From NCBI RefSeq assembly GCF_023898315.1, contig NC_064619.1, positions 344,668,650-344,732,649 of the forward strand: a DNA stretch of 64,000 bases, given 5' to 3'. A program made the position numbers and the translations under genes. The DNA comes from Schistocerca nitens (lineage: Eukaryota > Arthropoda > Insecta > Orthoptera > Acrididae). Of the stretch, positions 49,022 through 60,569 are shown in pieces; positions within the stretch are counted from its first letter, which is position 1, and each line of letters begins with the position of its first letter. Under the pieces are notes generated by a model. It had not been told where the DNA came from and searched no databases. It saw nothing but the letters and a program-made list of their open reading frames with translations.

Positions 49022-49597
49022 GGCGACAGGATACCAGAGTATGAATAATAGAGAAGACTTCCACAATAGTCTGCAACAATGTCACCAAAAGTCCACTGCA
49101 CAGAATTCCAAAATAGCACACAACCTCCTGATGTGCTCTTCAGGATGCTAATAGGCACCTTCGAGATACACGTGCTTCTTGCAGTGGTAAGCCGGACCAT
49201 CCTACTACACAAGTAACAGCCACCTTAGACACATTACAGCTGAGTATCATCACATTCCGCGTCATTCGCCGCACCTCGCGGGGAACTACCGCACAAACCT
49301 TGGCGCTGCTGTCGAAGAGCAGAACATGGCACCGTGCACGGGCCGAAATAGCCTCCCGCTTGCTGCAGAAAAAAACCCTCTGACGGGAAAATTTCGAGAG
49401 AACATCCAATTTATCCAAGAAGTTAGAAGCGTAGAAAAATTATCGCAAAAGAATTTGATAAAAAAAGGCGAACGGCTCAAACAGGAAAAATAACAAAAAG
49501 TTAAATTACACTTATTGTGCGTTTACACTGTAGGAGGTAGAGTTCATGATTAAATTGGTACTTGGTTTGCAGATATACAGGGTGTGAAATTTAGTTT
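49022..49597. other. Unassigned sequence
   Basis: Overlapping minus-strand frames at 49012-49480 show no recognisable domain and disagree in frame. I see no repeat here. Confidence 0.35.
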
Positions 49598-49609
49598 ACC
49601 ACCTCTGGC

Positions 49610-49811
49610 GAGCCGGCCGCGGTGATCTAGTGGTTCTAGGCGCGCAGTGCGGAACCGCGGGACTGCTACGGTCGCAGGTTAGAATCGTGCCTCGGGCATG
49701 GATGTGTGTGATGTCCTTAGGTTAGTTAGGTTTAAGTAGTTCTAAGTTCTAGGGGACTGATGACCACAGAAGTTAAGTCCCATAGTGCTCAGAGCCATTT
49801 GAACCATTTGA
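49610..49811 (+). mobile_element. tRNA-headed SINE, full length with mutated box B
   Basis: Head 'gagccggccgcggtgatcta', and box B changed to 'ggttagaatcgtgcc' at about 49677. Loss of the invariant TTCGA core suggests poor polymerase III promoter strength. Body and 'gagccatttgaaccatttga' end are intact. A 12 bp duplication, ACCACCTCTGGC, lies at 49598-49609 and 49812-49823. Confidence 0.92.
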
Positions 49812-49823
49812 ACCACCTCTGGC

Positions 49824-50980
49824 AGCAACATTAGCTCTGTCTTGGATGAGAGTCGAATCGAACTGAGCTTGGATAACGGATAGGGCATTTCGTGCTGTTT
49901 CGCCTCTGTGCCATTAATCAGTAGTAGTCACTAGCAAGTTTTGGCACGGAAGTCAGTCGGCAACCCTCGTCCAAGTCTTTTCAGCGCTGACCAGAGCTCC
50001 TGTACGTCGGTACAGTTATGCCATTATGACGTGTTGCGTTATCTTGTCGAAAAATAAAATTCTAAGAGAGAAAGCAGAATATGACCTTTAAGCGAAAATG
50101 TAGCGGCTGCTGTCTAAATAACTTGCTAAGCTAACCAGATGTACCCAAAGACACCCCATCCATCAAACCAGGTGATAGTTGCGTATGACGCTAACGTATG
50201 CAATCTAGCCTCGTTCGCTCTGCTCGGAGCCTCCACAAAAGGTTCGTCCGCCGCGATGCTGTGCGTAGAATTATGGCCGTCTGAAGAGACGACGTGCTGC
50301 CGTCCCTCTGTACAGCATTCACACTGTGCGCACCACACTGCAGACGCGCCTCTGCCGTCGCGCCAAGGAAAGCCGTAACAACGTTCGCTGTGCTGAGAGT
50401 TCGTGGGGATGCGGTCTTCGTGCAAATGAACAACTTTCAAATACAATTTCTGAATGAGTAGCCCATGGGTAACACTTCCTTACACGCGGTATTTAATGGC
50501 GTTACGCCCATCTATTTTGTGAGTTGTACGAAACGCTAGTCGTCTGCATATAGTCTTCAAGGTGTTGTAGTTTTTCAGTGGCCAGTATTATAAAATTGGA
50601 TCAATGGAAATCAAAGGTGATGTTTCCTGAAATGGGACGAGACCCAATACGGCTATCGAACACAGACAATTGACTTCCTCTTATAGTGCTCATTGACGTA
50701 AGTAAGCTACGCAAACACTTCACACGCAGCAGAAGCCTCCCACAACAACTACCCCTGTCTTCCACTTCTCTCTCCTTCTCCCCGCCGCCTAGATCTTTGT
50801 CCTGTCTTCTCACTGTGAGCTCTTTGGATGGTGAGGGTGAAGATGATGACATGGTGGTGTGGGGGCGTGACAGCAAAGTCTTTAACGCCAGTACTAAAAT
50901 TTTACGAGACAAGTGCAAATAATGATCTCAAAATTGTTAAAACTGAATTGCAAAGAAAAACATCGAGAAAGTTCTTGGAG
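49824..50980. other. 1.15 kb unassigned, with a CpG-richer patch
   Basis: 50190-50380 and 50740-50860 are richer in GC and hold overlapping frames on both strands (longest about 105 codons at 50601-50918, minus). None has a domain I recognise. An old DNA transposon is a possible source. Confidence 0.35.
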
Positions 50981-51450
50981 GTCGTGCTGAAAAGTAATGC
51001 CTATGAATTTTTTATGTGCGAGCTCTTAAAGCTTTTTAAAGAAAACATACTTTAATAATATTCTTATTCCTTATTCTTCATATCTACATATTTATTGCTC
51101 AACGTAGTCACCCTGGCGACTAACATATTTCTTCTAACGAGACACCAATTCTGATACCGTCACTGCAGAATGTCTGGTGACGGAGCCACAACTTCAGCTC
51201 TGTTTGCACCGCTTCACCACTGTCAAAGTTAAGTTATCGAAGGTGTTCTTTAAGTTCTGGAATCAGAAATGCAGATGGTGTCAAGTCGGGACTGTATGGT
51301 GGGTGAACGGTATCAGTGAACCCAAGGCGTCTGCAGATGTCGCAACGCTAGTGTGCGCTCTGGCGTTGCCATGCTGAAGGAGACGATGCTTCACATGTGA
51401 ATAAAGTTTTCTGCGGTTAGAAACTCGAATACAGCAAGTTGTTTCTCACG
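50981..51450 (-). pseudogene. Second mariner-type transposon remnant
   Basis: The left end 'gtcgtgctgaaaagtaatgc' resembles the 3' terminus of a common orthopteran mariner family. Read on the minus strand from about 51385 to 51230, the sequence encodes 'LLQHGNARAHTSVAT' and, after a frameshift, 'HPPYSPDLTPSAFLIPELK'. The usual catalytic H-D-N motif has become H-G-N, and S-D-F has become S-A-F, so at least two of three catalytic Asp residues are lost. The 5' part of the element is missing. Confidence 0.75.
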
Positions 51451-51952
51451 GATCTACATAGTTACGTTACACACGGTCATGTTATGCGCTACAAATCTTA
51501 GCCCTCATGCATCGGAAAGATAGAACTTGTGTGAACGAAGCGGGAAAGTCGACGAGTAATATGCATGACGCGTAGTACTACAACCGACACTGAGAGTCGG
51601 ATAAAAATCAATTGGAGGAGTTTCCTCTCAGTACGCCCTCATAAAAGCATGGGCACAGACACTGACACACAACAACGAAAGCAACGGTGCCAGATCTGAA
51701 ACCAGCAATAAAAGTGGAAGAAGTAGTGGAAAGATCATAATACAGCAGATAGCTGTGGCTGACTGGTCGCTGAAATACAAGGGATGAACCAGTCACTTCC
51801 CATCGCACTGAAGTCTCCAGCCACAAGGCTTGGGTCGGATGCTAGACACCACACAAATTGTAAATAGCTTTACTACGCTCGTGTCGTCATCAGCCAAAAC
51901 ATAGGATAGACTTTCACCTAAATTTGCTTCTGCCTACTTATCACAGTATAAA
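51451..51952. other. Unassigned sequence
   Basis: No supported gene or repeat. A 72-codon minus-strand frame at 51608-51826 is unremarkable. Confidence 0.4.
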
Positions 51953-51960
51953 ATACACTC

Positions 51961-52165
51961 GCGGGATTAGCCGAGCGGTCTGGGGCACTACAGTCATGGA
52001 CTGTGTGGCTGGTCCCGGCAGAGGTTCGAGTCCTCCCTCGGGCATGGGTTTGTGTGTTTGTCCTTAGGATAATTTAGGTTAAGTAGTGTGTAAGCTTAGG
52101 GACTGATGACCTTAGCAGTTAAGTCCCATAAGATATCACACACATCTGAACATTTTTTTTTAAAG
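51961..52165 (+). mobile_element. tRNA-headed SINE, 'gcgggattagccgagcgg' subfamily
   Basis: The head looks like a Leu/Ser-type tRNA: box A-like 'ttagccgagcgg' at about 51966 and box B GGTTCGAGTCC at about 52023, with an arm between them. The body has 'tgtccttaggataatttagg' and 'gggactgatgaccttagcag', and the end is 'cacacacatctgaac' plus an 8 T run. An 8 bp duplication, ATACACTC, lies at 51953-51960 and 52166-52173. Confidence 0.9.
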
Positions 52166-52202
52166 ATACACTCAGTTAGATGCTGTGTACTATTATTCGC
52201 AG

Positions 52203-52336
52203 GTCACGGTCATCACGGACTCGAGGATCTTCTCGCTGGCGTAAGAAGCTATGCATTTGGGGACAGTGCCCATTTCGGAAGCGGATCAGGGCCCCTTTAT
52301 CCCGCCGGAGTGACTGCTGGGGAAGAAGACTCCTGA
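52203..52336 (+). CDS. Candidate terminal coding exon of an unknown host gene
   Basis: Preceded by a good 3' splice-site context ('tgtactattattcgcag', AG at 52201-52202). It opens in phase 1 and runs 44 codons to a TGA at 52334-52336. The peptide is Gly/His/Ser-rich ('HGHHGLEDLLAGVRSYAFGD') and the segment is clearly more GC-rich than its flanks. An ATTAAA polyadenylation-type signal lies about 70 bases after the stop (52406-52411). The upstream SINE would then sit in the intron. I recognise no family. It could equally be a chance open stretch or part of an unrecognised repeat; no second exon is identified in the window. Confidence 0.28.
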
Positions 52337-52411
52337 TGACAGCCAAGCAAGTCCCCTAATTTGGAACCATCAGTGTAGTTTCAAACTGTGATGCCTATTT
52401 AAACCATTAAA

Positions 52412-53924
52412 AACAGAGACTGAATCGCGAAACTTTCAGTGCACTCTTTCTTATAGTTCGTTAAGTCTAAAATAATTCTGGGTCCCTTTGGGAGCCAAGA
52501 TGGAGATCTGCTCCAACCTTGGTAGTAAAACAGGGCTTCACAGAAAAAGTGCTCCGCTAGCGGACTGTGGGCGCACGGTTGTGAGCAGCGAGTTTGTACC
52601 CCCTCCATCGTCACAGGGAATAGATTAGAAGTTGTACGGAAACATGTGAGAACGAGGAAACAGATCCTGAGAGAAATGCTTAGAGAACTCTAGAATACCT
52701 TAACATTCCCTGTTGCAAGGGAGATCATTATTTTATGCTGCAGATTAAAGAGTATTTGGTGCTGGACGTTTCTTTCATTTTCCCATTAAATTGCACAACG
52801 AATCGTGATTTATTTCTCAACATGACTGGCGTTAAATCTGTAGACACAGAAACTAATAACTTCCATGAAAAACCTGTAGTTTCTATACTTTGTTCAATGC
52901 TGCTAAGAAAGTCACATCAGGCTGTGTCTCTGTCAATGCTACACTTTCATTGAGCGCTAAACAATACACAACAAACTGCTTAGAAGGATTTTCCAAACTG
53001 TCTCTGAACATCGCAGCCATAGCCCGTGTGAGTCACATGACTGACCTACTTCATAAAAGCATCTTGCGAAACTGTTCTAAATGAAGTGGTCATAAATGAT
53101 CAGGCGCAACTACCAAGCATTCTCTTGTTAAATTATCATCCGTGAAAGGGCACAACGACAATGTTAAAAGTACTGTAGTTTTGTAGTTCATTCGAACAGC
53201 TCACTTACTTCTTCTTCGTCTTCTGCCTCTTCTACTTCTACAAAGAACTTCCTTCTAATTTTTAAAACCTCTTTCACACACTCAGGTCCTTCATATTTTC
53301 AGTTTCTGTGTTCCTCGACGCGTTGAGACATGTAATGCCTTAGTAAAATGAACTTCCTGACAGTATTCAGTGTCTTATGATCATTTTGCGAACTCATCTT
53401 TTACGTAAAATGAAAAGATTCCTAGCATTGTGGGTAGATATACGGAAACACTGTCGGTGTTACACAACGCCAACACGCCCTTGCTATTGGATGGCACCGC
53501 TGTGAAAACTATCTCACAGTTAAGGGCTCCTCCCGTGGTGTCGCGACCACGTGGTGAGCGCGCCATCCCTCACTCCCCACCACGCCGCGGCTGCGCTGCT
53601 CGCTAGCGTGGGCGTGAACAGCCGCGAATGCTCAAGCTCAAAATCAGCCTCTTGGTCTGACACTTTAAAATCAGCTGCACTCATCTCTAACAGGTAATAC
53701 TTCCGCGAACCCCTTACGGCCTCCTTGCCCGTTGTCGATGATGGGAAAGCATTTCCATTGGCGGCTGAGTAACGTTATGGTATGCAGTATGTATGGCTTG
53801 GACAGTGTTTTAAAGGCTTGACGCCCATGAGGAGCTGTAATCTGATGTGGAACGGCGGGACTCCCTAGCGTCCGCGCAAAGGCTCGTACGGGACTTGTTC
53901 TACAGACCACAGTGACCAGCGTAA
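52412..53924. other. 1.5 kb unassigned, with a GC-rich segment at 53525-53640
   Basis: 53525-53640 contains clustered CpG ('gtcgcgaccacgtgg', 'cacgccgcggctgcgctgct') in AT-rich surroundings. A CTT/TCT-rich stretch occurs near 53205-53260. No frame has a recognisable domain. Confidence 0.4.
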
Positions 53925-53926
53925 TA

Positions 53927-55299
53927 CACTACTGGCCATTAAAATTGCTACACCAAGAAGAAATGCAGGTGATAAACGGATATTCAATGGACAACTATAT
54001 TATACTAGAACTGACATGTTATTTAATTTTCACACAATTTGGGTGCATAGATCCTGAGAAATCAGTATCGAGAACAACCACCTCTGGCCGTAATAACAGC
54101 CTTGATACGTCTGGGCATTGAGTCAAACAGAGCTTGGATGGCGTGTACGGGTACAGCTGCCCACGCAACTTCAACACGATACCAGATTTCATCAAGAGTA
54201 GTGACTGGCGTATTGTAACGAGCCAGTTTCTCGGCCACCATTGTCCAGTCGTTTTCAATTGGTGAGAGATCTGGAGAATGTGCTGGCCAGGGCAGCAGTC
54301 GAACATTTTCTGTATCCAGAAAGGCCTGTAAAGGACTTGCAACATGCGGTCGTGCATTATCCTGCTGAAATGTAAGTTTTCGCAGGGATCGAATGAAGGG
54401 TAGAGCCACGGGTCGTAACACATCTGAAATGTAACGTCCACTGTTCAAAGTACCGTCAATGCGAACAAGAGCTGACGGAGACGTGTAATCAATGGCGCCC
54501 CATACCATAACGCCGGGTGATACGCCAGTATGGCGATGACGAATACACGCTTCCAATGTGCGATCACCGCGATGTCGCCAAACACGGAGGCGATCATCGT
54601 GATGCTGTAAACAGAACCAGGATTCATCCGAAAAAATGACGTTTTGCCATTCGTGCACCGAGGTTCATCGTTGAGTACGAAGGGCGCTCCTGTCTGTGAA
54701 GCAGCGTCAAGGGTAACCGTAGCCATGGTCTCCGAGCTGATAGTCCATGCTGCTGCAAACATCGTCGAACTGTTCGTCACATGGTTGTTGTCTTGCAAAC
54801 GTCCCCATCTGTTGACTCATGGATCAAGACGTGGCTGCACGATCCGTTACATCCATGCGAAGAAGATGCCTGTCATCTCGACCGCTAGTGATACGAGGCC
54901 GTTGGGATCCAGCACGGCGTTCCGTATTACTCTCCTGAACCCACCGATTCCATATTCTGCTAACAGTCATGTCGCGATACGATAAACCGCAATCGCGATA
55001 AGCTACAATCCGACCTTTATCAAAGTCGGAAAAGTGATGGTACGCATTTCTCCTCCTTACACGAGGCATCGCAACAACGTTTCACCAGGAAACGCGGTCA
55101 ACTGCTGTTTGTGTATGAGAAATCGGTTGGAAACTTCCCTCATTTCAGCACGTTGTAGGTGTCGCCACCGGCGCGAACCTTGTGTGAATGCTCTGAAAAA
55201 CTAATCATTTGCATATCACAGCGTTTTCTTCCTGTCGGTTAAATTTCGCCTCTGTAGCACGTCATCTTAGTGGTGTAGCAGTTTTAATGGCCAGTAGTG
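53927..55299 (-). mobile_element. Tc1-like DNA transposon with complete ends
   Basis: 1373 bp bounded by terminal inverted repeats of about 30 bp. The left starts 'cactactggccattaaaatt'; the right ends 'aatggccagtagtg'. TA dinucleotides flank both ends (53925-53926 and 55300-55301), the signature Tc1/mariner target duplication. The length is typical for a one-gene Tc1 element. The ends look usable in trans, but the transposase inside is broken. Confidence 0.95.
54062..55069 (-). pseudogene. Tc1-type DDE transposase, disrupted
   Basis: The N-terminal part (55069-54824) starts 'MPRVRRRNAYHHFSDFDKGR' and contains helix-turn-helix segments ('GRIVAYRDCGLSYRD', 'MTVSRIWNRWVQ'). About ten residues expected between them are missing, and the frame ends at a TGA after 'DRAATS'. 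The middle (54823-54662) is frameshifted. The C-terminal part (54658-54062, 198 codons) holds the full catalytic triad: D11 in 'IFSDESW', Asp in 'QQDNARPH' and Glu in 'HSPDLSPIEN', with 34 residues between the last two (DD34E). The enzyme would cut and paste at TA sites, but this copy cannot make it. Confidence 0.9.
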
Positions 55300-55301
55300 T
55301 A

Positions 55302-56489
55302 CCTTCACTATACACCAAGTGCACCATTTTTAAATAACAGATTATCCTGTTAACGGTACAAATTGCCAGCTTTCTTCCACTTCTTCATCTGACTCTGCAT
55401 CGTAGACCAAATGAAGAATTTTATCCGTGGTGAAACAATAGAAACAGACTGCCTGTCGATCAGATTCTCGTATCTGGCAGTTGCTTATCACGGGACGCCA
55501 ATTAGACAATTTCAAAGCATTTCAAGGATCCATTCAATATTTCTGCGCAATTTTCAGTAACCATAGAGGTTCTACCTCAATGCATATTGATCTGGCAGAC
55601 GTAGGAATTACTACTTAGCACAATGGTTGAAATTACCCAGCTTAAGATATTAAAATAGACTATCTAAAATTCGCAATACCCTTGATATTCATAAACAGCG
55701 GTCTATGACTTTGTCATTCACCTTCATACATTCATGTTTATTAAGGAATCTTAGAAGTTGTTACGAAACCGGCTCCTCAATTAATTCAAATTATCGAATT
55801 TTTACCGTGAATGAGCCTAAATATTTAAAGCTGGAGGCAACGGAACAACATTTTCCGCGTATGAGCTGGAAAAACCCACTTCCACAACATAGGTCTCAAT
55901 CAGTAATAGAAAACCGTCTCAGAAATGAAAAGTACAAAATAACCCTAGAATACTTCAATTTAAGTGTCAAACAAACAGTATTATTTTCCATAGATGCTTG
56001 CAAAAGTAAGCACGTTCGCAATTTAGGGAACTCTGCAAAATGACGAGTTCGAAAACATAAACGTAAGCGTGTGTCCTCGTAGTCTTTCGCAATGACATAC
56101 CTGAATAAAGCTGTCTTTGTTTTCAAGCCGCCTCTCTTCATATAAAACACTCTAGCTTTCAATCATTCTTTCAGCCATCGACATCAGGATTAAGAACACA
56201 CTGACTGCTGAAGTTGGCACGGTATTCCTCTTAAATAGACGCCTCTCCTGTGAGACAAGAGCGTGAAAGATATGTATAATGTTTCTGTTATGCAGTGCTT
56301 CGAAGATGAAAAGGAGAAAAAACTAATACAATTAGTTCATGTTAAAGTCATACGGATACAGTGCACGCCGGAAATCCGGCCATAGTTCATAAGTGGCACT
56401 CAAAAAATATAAGATCCATCCTCTGGTGGCGTACAGGACACGATTACGGGTGTGACACTCCTATATATCAAGGAAGGAACGAAAGATTA
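55302..56489. other. 1.2 kb unassigned
   Basis: A 112-codon plus-strand frame (55705-56043) overlaps an 88-codon minus frame. Neither has a recognisable motif. No terminal or tandem repeats are seen. Confidence 0.4.
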
Positions 56490-56700
56490 CTGTTTAACGT
56501 CTCATCGATGAGACATCATTAGCGACGGAGCACAAGATTAGATCGGCGAAGCAGGGGCAAAAATCGGTCGTTTCCTTTTGAAAGGCAGCACTTTGGCATT
56601 TCCCTTAAGTCAATTAGGCAACGTTTGAAAGAAGGAAAACTGAACGGCTGGACGAGGACTTGAATAATAACACCACAGAATGCATAACTTTTCTCTGTAC
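56490..56700 (-). mobile_element. Decayed second-type tRNA-headed SINE
   Basis: 'agcgacggagcacaagatta', 'aaaaatcggtcgtttccttt' and 'aactgaacggctggacg' align in order with the minus-strand SINE at 48396-48647. The tRNA head is largely unrecognisable, and no target-site duplication is found. Confidence 0.6.
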
Positions 56701-57418
56701 TGTAGCTCTGGTCAGCCAGCGTGACTTCCCTTAACACCGCTGCCGGACAGACGTCCTCTAAACATCAGCAGTGGTCAGTGTTTACAGTATCAGGCCTGCA
56801 GTTCTTTGGTCTGAAGCGTCCATTGAATGTTTCATCCGGTTTAAGTATACTGGCCTGATGGCATAATTTTGCAGACAATCGTCCACAAGACCCGCATTTC
56901 GTGAGTGGGCATGAAATCTATTAGATGGAGGCCAAAGCCATTTGCACCACAGAAAGGTATACGTAGAGTCGTAGGATTTTCTCTGCTCCTGTTTTACCTA
57001 TTATTATGTCACCCTCGACGAGAATATGAAAATTCGAATTTTAAGTAAACAGGGCTCATTCACCACTGACAAAAGACTAAATTCGAACCAAGCGCAGACT
57101 TTGAGAGGACTGCGCTTCGCAAATCACTGAGCGTAATCGGCAACCTTAAAACAATAAGACGCTGGCTTTCGGTTGTAACGCTTCGACGACGTCACACGCA
57201 CTGTTGTTGAGTGCTTGTACCTAGGCCTGGAATATTTCAGATGATTTTGAATTGCTACTATCGAAGAATTTGCCTACTAGAAACTCACCTGGTGGAGCAA
57301 GAGCGGTCAGTTCCGTGGTAGCTCCCTCTGGTTTCGTAAAGGTTAGCAGAAAGCTTGGCTTAGTTTTTTGGAGTAACAATGTTGCGTGGATGGAACGCAC
57401 ACTCCATACTTTTGCACT
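56701..57418. other. Unassigned sequence up to the LINE breakpoint
   Basis: No supported coding region. It contains a stretch (57290-57345) on the minus strand with 'acgaaaccagaggga', vaguely like an internal segment of the adjacent LINE family. I cannot confirm that. Confidence 0.35.
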
Positions 57419-58340
57419 GTGCAAAATTCTACCAGCCGGCTTCCTCTATCATTTCTTACCCCCAATCCATATTCACCTACTACGTTTTCTTCTCTCCCTT
57501 TTCCTACTACCGAATTCCAGTCACCCATGACAATTAAATTTTCGTCTCCCTTTAGTATCTGAATAATTTCTTTTATTTCATCATACATTTCTTCAATTTC
57601 TTCGTCATCTACAGAGCTAGTTGGCATATAAACTTGTACTACTGTAGTAGGCGGGGGCTTCGTATCTATCTTGCCCACGATAAGGCGGTCACTAAGCTGT
57701 TTGTAGTAGCTTAGCCGCACTCGTATTTTTTTATTCATTATTAAACCTACTCCTGCATTACCCCTTTTTGATTTTGTATTTATAACCCTGTATTCACCTG
57801 ACCAAAAGTCTTGTTCCTCCTGCCATAGAACTTCGCAAATTCCCACTAAATCTAACTTTAACCTATCCATTTCCCTTTTTAAATTTTCTAACCCACCTGC
57901 CCGATTAAGGGATCTGACATTCCACGTTCCGATCCGTAGAACGCCAGTTTTCTTTCTCCTGGTAACGACGACTTCCTGAGTAGTCCCCGCCCGGAGATCC
58001 GAATGGGGGACTATTTTACCTCCGGAATATTTTACCCAAGAGGACGCCATCATCATGTAACGATACAGTAAAGCTGCATGCCCTCGGGAAAAATTACGGC
58101 TGTAGTTTCCCCTTGCTTTCAGCCGTTCGCAGTACCAGCACAGCAAGGCCGTTTTGGTTAGTGTTTCAAGGCCAGATCAGTCAATCATCCAGGCTGTTGC
58201 CCCTGAAACTACAGAAAAGGCTGCTGCCCCTCTTCAGGAACCACACGTTTGTTTGGCCTCTCAACAGATACCCCTCCGTTGTGGTTGCACCTACGGTACG
58301 GCTATCTGTATCACAGAGGAATGCAATCCTCCCCACCAAA
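57419..58340 (-). pseudogene. RTE-like LINE, 5' region with AP-endonuclease domain
   Basis: The open frame at 58146-57343 encodes an exonuclease-endonuclease-phosphatase fold. Motifs: 'LRIGTWNVRSL' at residues 70-80 (Asn76), 'GICEVLWQE' with Glu105, 'VVQVYMPTS' with Tyr173, and 'IVMGDWNSVVGKG' with Asp209 and Asn211. This nuclease nicks target DNA for target-primed reverse transcription. Homology stops after 'LVEFC' (residue 242); the last 25 residues are unrelated. The reverse transcriptase that should follow is absent. The domain resembles the craniofacial-development-protein-2-like endonucleases that genome annotators often report as genes. The catalytic residues look intact. Only the 5' part survives. 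Confidence 0.85.
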
Positions 58341-59255
58341 GGCAAGGTGCATGGTTCATGGGGGGTGGGGGAGACTTATAGGGTAATTTTTTAAATACAA
58401 TGAGTGACCACGTAAGATCTCCTTGCACAGCACGTAGATCTGAGAATAACTGTATGAGACATCCAAATCAGTTCTCGAGATAGTGCCTGAAAAAAAAAAA
58501 TAAAAAAACATTTTGAGACACCTTACATCGTTAGCGATGCAATTGTACCGTATACTTCGACTGAGACGTTCCCATAATATACACAGTATGTCGTACAAAC
58601 GAAAACATTTGAATAAATTGCCTATAAATCGTGCATTTTCAGAACTATGAAGCCTCTGTGCTACGTGTGTGAACATGCCCATTTGCACAAAGGTGCTTTT
58701 TGTCAATATGTGGTTTTACGTTTGGCAAACCTATGCATAATGTGCTGTATATTCTCCACCATAACGAGTCCTGCCCATTCGTCTCGTATAGGATGCCTAA
58801 AAGATGCTGTGTTCTCGGAATGCTACACAACAATTCAAGCAAATAACATTAGTAGTTTTATTTCAATAAAGTATATTGACAATACTTAAGTCTGAAATAA
58901 CAATGGTGTCGCAAGCGATGGGCGACATGCAAACAAGTCGGAAACTTTGGTTTATACAGTGTTCATGCAAGTTTGAGACACAGTTTGTGGATCAGTAATA
59001 AGTGCTATCGTAGCTCTCTCTGCTTGGCCTGTCCGTATACTGTCCGAATACTGAGCCGATACTAAACCGATCTGAGCGGCAGAGGCTGGCAGAGGCGGCG
59101 CTTATGTTCTCCTCTTGTAGGGGACGCTCCTGCCGTGGTGCGGTCCTAATCAGCGCACCATTGGTCGACGTCGTTTCACCGCCTTCTCTTCTCTTGCGTT
59201 CTTCATCTTCGTTCCGGCGCTTGTGGTTACGCCAGAACATGATAAACTCATGTTG
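58341..59255. other. Unassigned sequence with an A-rich run
   Basis: A-rich run at 58491-58508. Frames of 65-116 codons on both strands overlap one another and lack motifs. Confidence 0.35.
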
Positions 59256-59264
59256 GAACACGAT

Positions 59265-59465
59265 AGCCGGTCGGAGTGGTCGTGCGGTTCTTGGCACTGC
59301 AGTCTGGAACCGAGCGACCGCTACGGTCGCAGGTTCGAATCCTGCCTCGGGCATGGATGTGTGTGATGTCCTTAGATTAGTTCGGTTTAATTAGGTCTAA
59401 GTTCTAGACGACTGATGACCTCAGAAGTTAAGTCGCATAGTCCTCAGAGGCATTTGAACCATGTT
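59265..59465 (+). mobile_element. tRNA-headed SINE, full length
   Basis: Head 'agccggtcggagtggtcgtg', box B GGTTCGAATCC at about 59332, body 'gactgatgacctcagaag' and end 'gaggcatttgaaccatgtt'. A 9 bp duplication, GAACACGAT, lies at 59256-59264 and 59466-59474. Open frames that cross it (59354-58992 minus, 59104-59394 plus) are by-products. Confidence 0.9.
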
Positions 59466-59474
59466 GAACACGAT

Positions 59475-60569
59475 TACTCGCCAACAAAGTTTTTAAGATC
59501 AGAAGACAGTTTCAGCTGTCAAATCGGATCATCACAAATAAATATTAATTAATAGTATCTAGGCTATAAAACGTTTTTCGAGTTAAATATAGATAGCTCC
59601 TTTCATTTTCTCAGTACGAGAAACTCCAGGGAGTCTGAAGAAGTTTTCATATTAAGAGAAATTGGCCTTGTTGCTTAGTGTTTGGAAGAAGTTTGTAAGA
59701 CAAATGTCTGCACAACAGAAATTCGTTTGCATAAAACACATTAAATGTGGGAAACTGCTAAGAACAAAAATCAAAAGAAGGAATTAAATAGAGAAGTGCA
59801 AGAAAGGAAACAAAAAATAACAAAACCTGAGCGTGAGAAGGAAGAGAGACATTATATGTGCGGACTTACGTGAGTGCCTGCGTCAATTCACAAAGACAGA
59901 TAACATCTGTTGAAAAGGAACCTTTACCAAATAATTCCCAGAAGCAGTTGCCATTCTTTCGTTTGGACACAGGCGGCAGGTAGGCGCGCTGGACCAACGC
60001 ATGTGTGCAAGCAGGAAAGCCGGTATTTAAATTCGGTACTGGCGACGCTGGCGGCGGCGTCTGATCAAGATAAGACGACGGGACGTCTTCATTGTGCCCT
60101 CCGCTGGCGTTCCATTAATCAGCCGGGCTGGCTCCGGCCGCACCTCGCCGGATACAGCAGATTTCAGGAGGAGACTCCATCTCCACAGCTTCCGCTACAT
60201 TTTCATCTTCAAGCCCTTTTCAAACTTTTCGCGCTAATTAAGTCAGTCCACTTCCAAGAGGCAATCAATTACTTGCTTTCCCCTGAGTAAGTGCTGTCAT
60301 TTAGATGAAGTTACCGGACAAGTGAAGACAATGGTTCAGCACCATGTGTGTTATGTTATTAGAGACGTAGTAAAGCCAACGGTTAGGAAGAGATGGGTAA
60401 GGCAATGAGCCATCGCATCTTCTGAGGAACGATATCGGCCTTCACGTTAAGAGATGTGAGAATATACGGAAAATGAAGAGTTGAGTGATCGAACAGGGAT
60501 ATGAACATGTTCCCTCGTTGCGAGTCCAGTGTATGGTCACCGCGTGTTACATTTAACTTCAATACACAG
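59475..60569. other. 1.1 kb unassigned
   Basis: A 126-codon plus-strand frame (59910-60290) crosses a GC-rich patch but has no recognisable domain. 60300-60569 holds nothing I can name. Confidence 0.4.

Noticed and set aside
54019-54441. 140-codon minus-strand frame inside the Tc1 element
   Set aside because: It is an alternative frame of the transposase region. The DD34E motifs lie in the other frame.
55705-56043. 112-codon plus-strand frame as a gene
   Set aside because: It has no recognisable domain, overlaps an opposite frame of similar length and lacks supporting signals.
59910-60290. 126-codon plus-strand frame as a gene
   Set aside because: It has an arbitrary composition shift across a GC-rich patch and no motif. 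It could be an unknown repeat.
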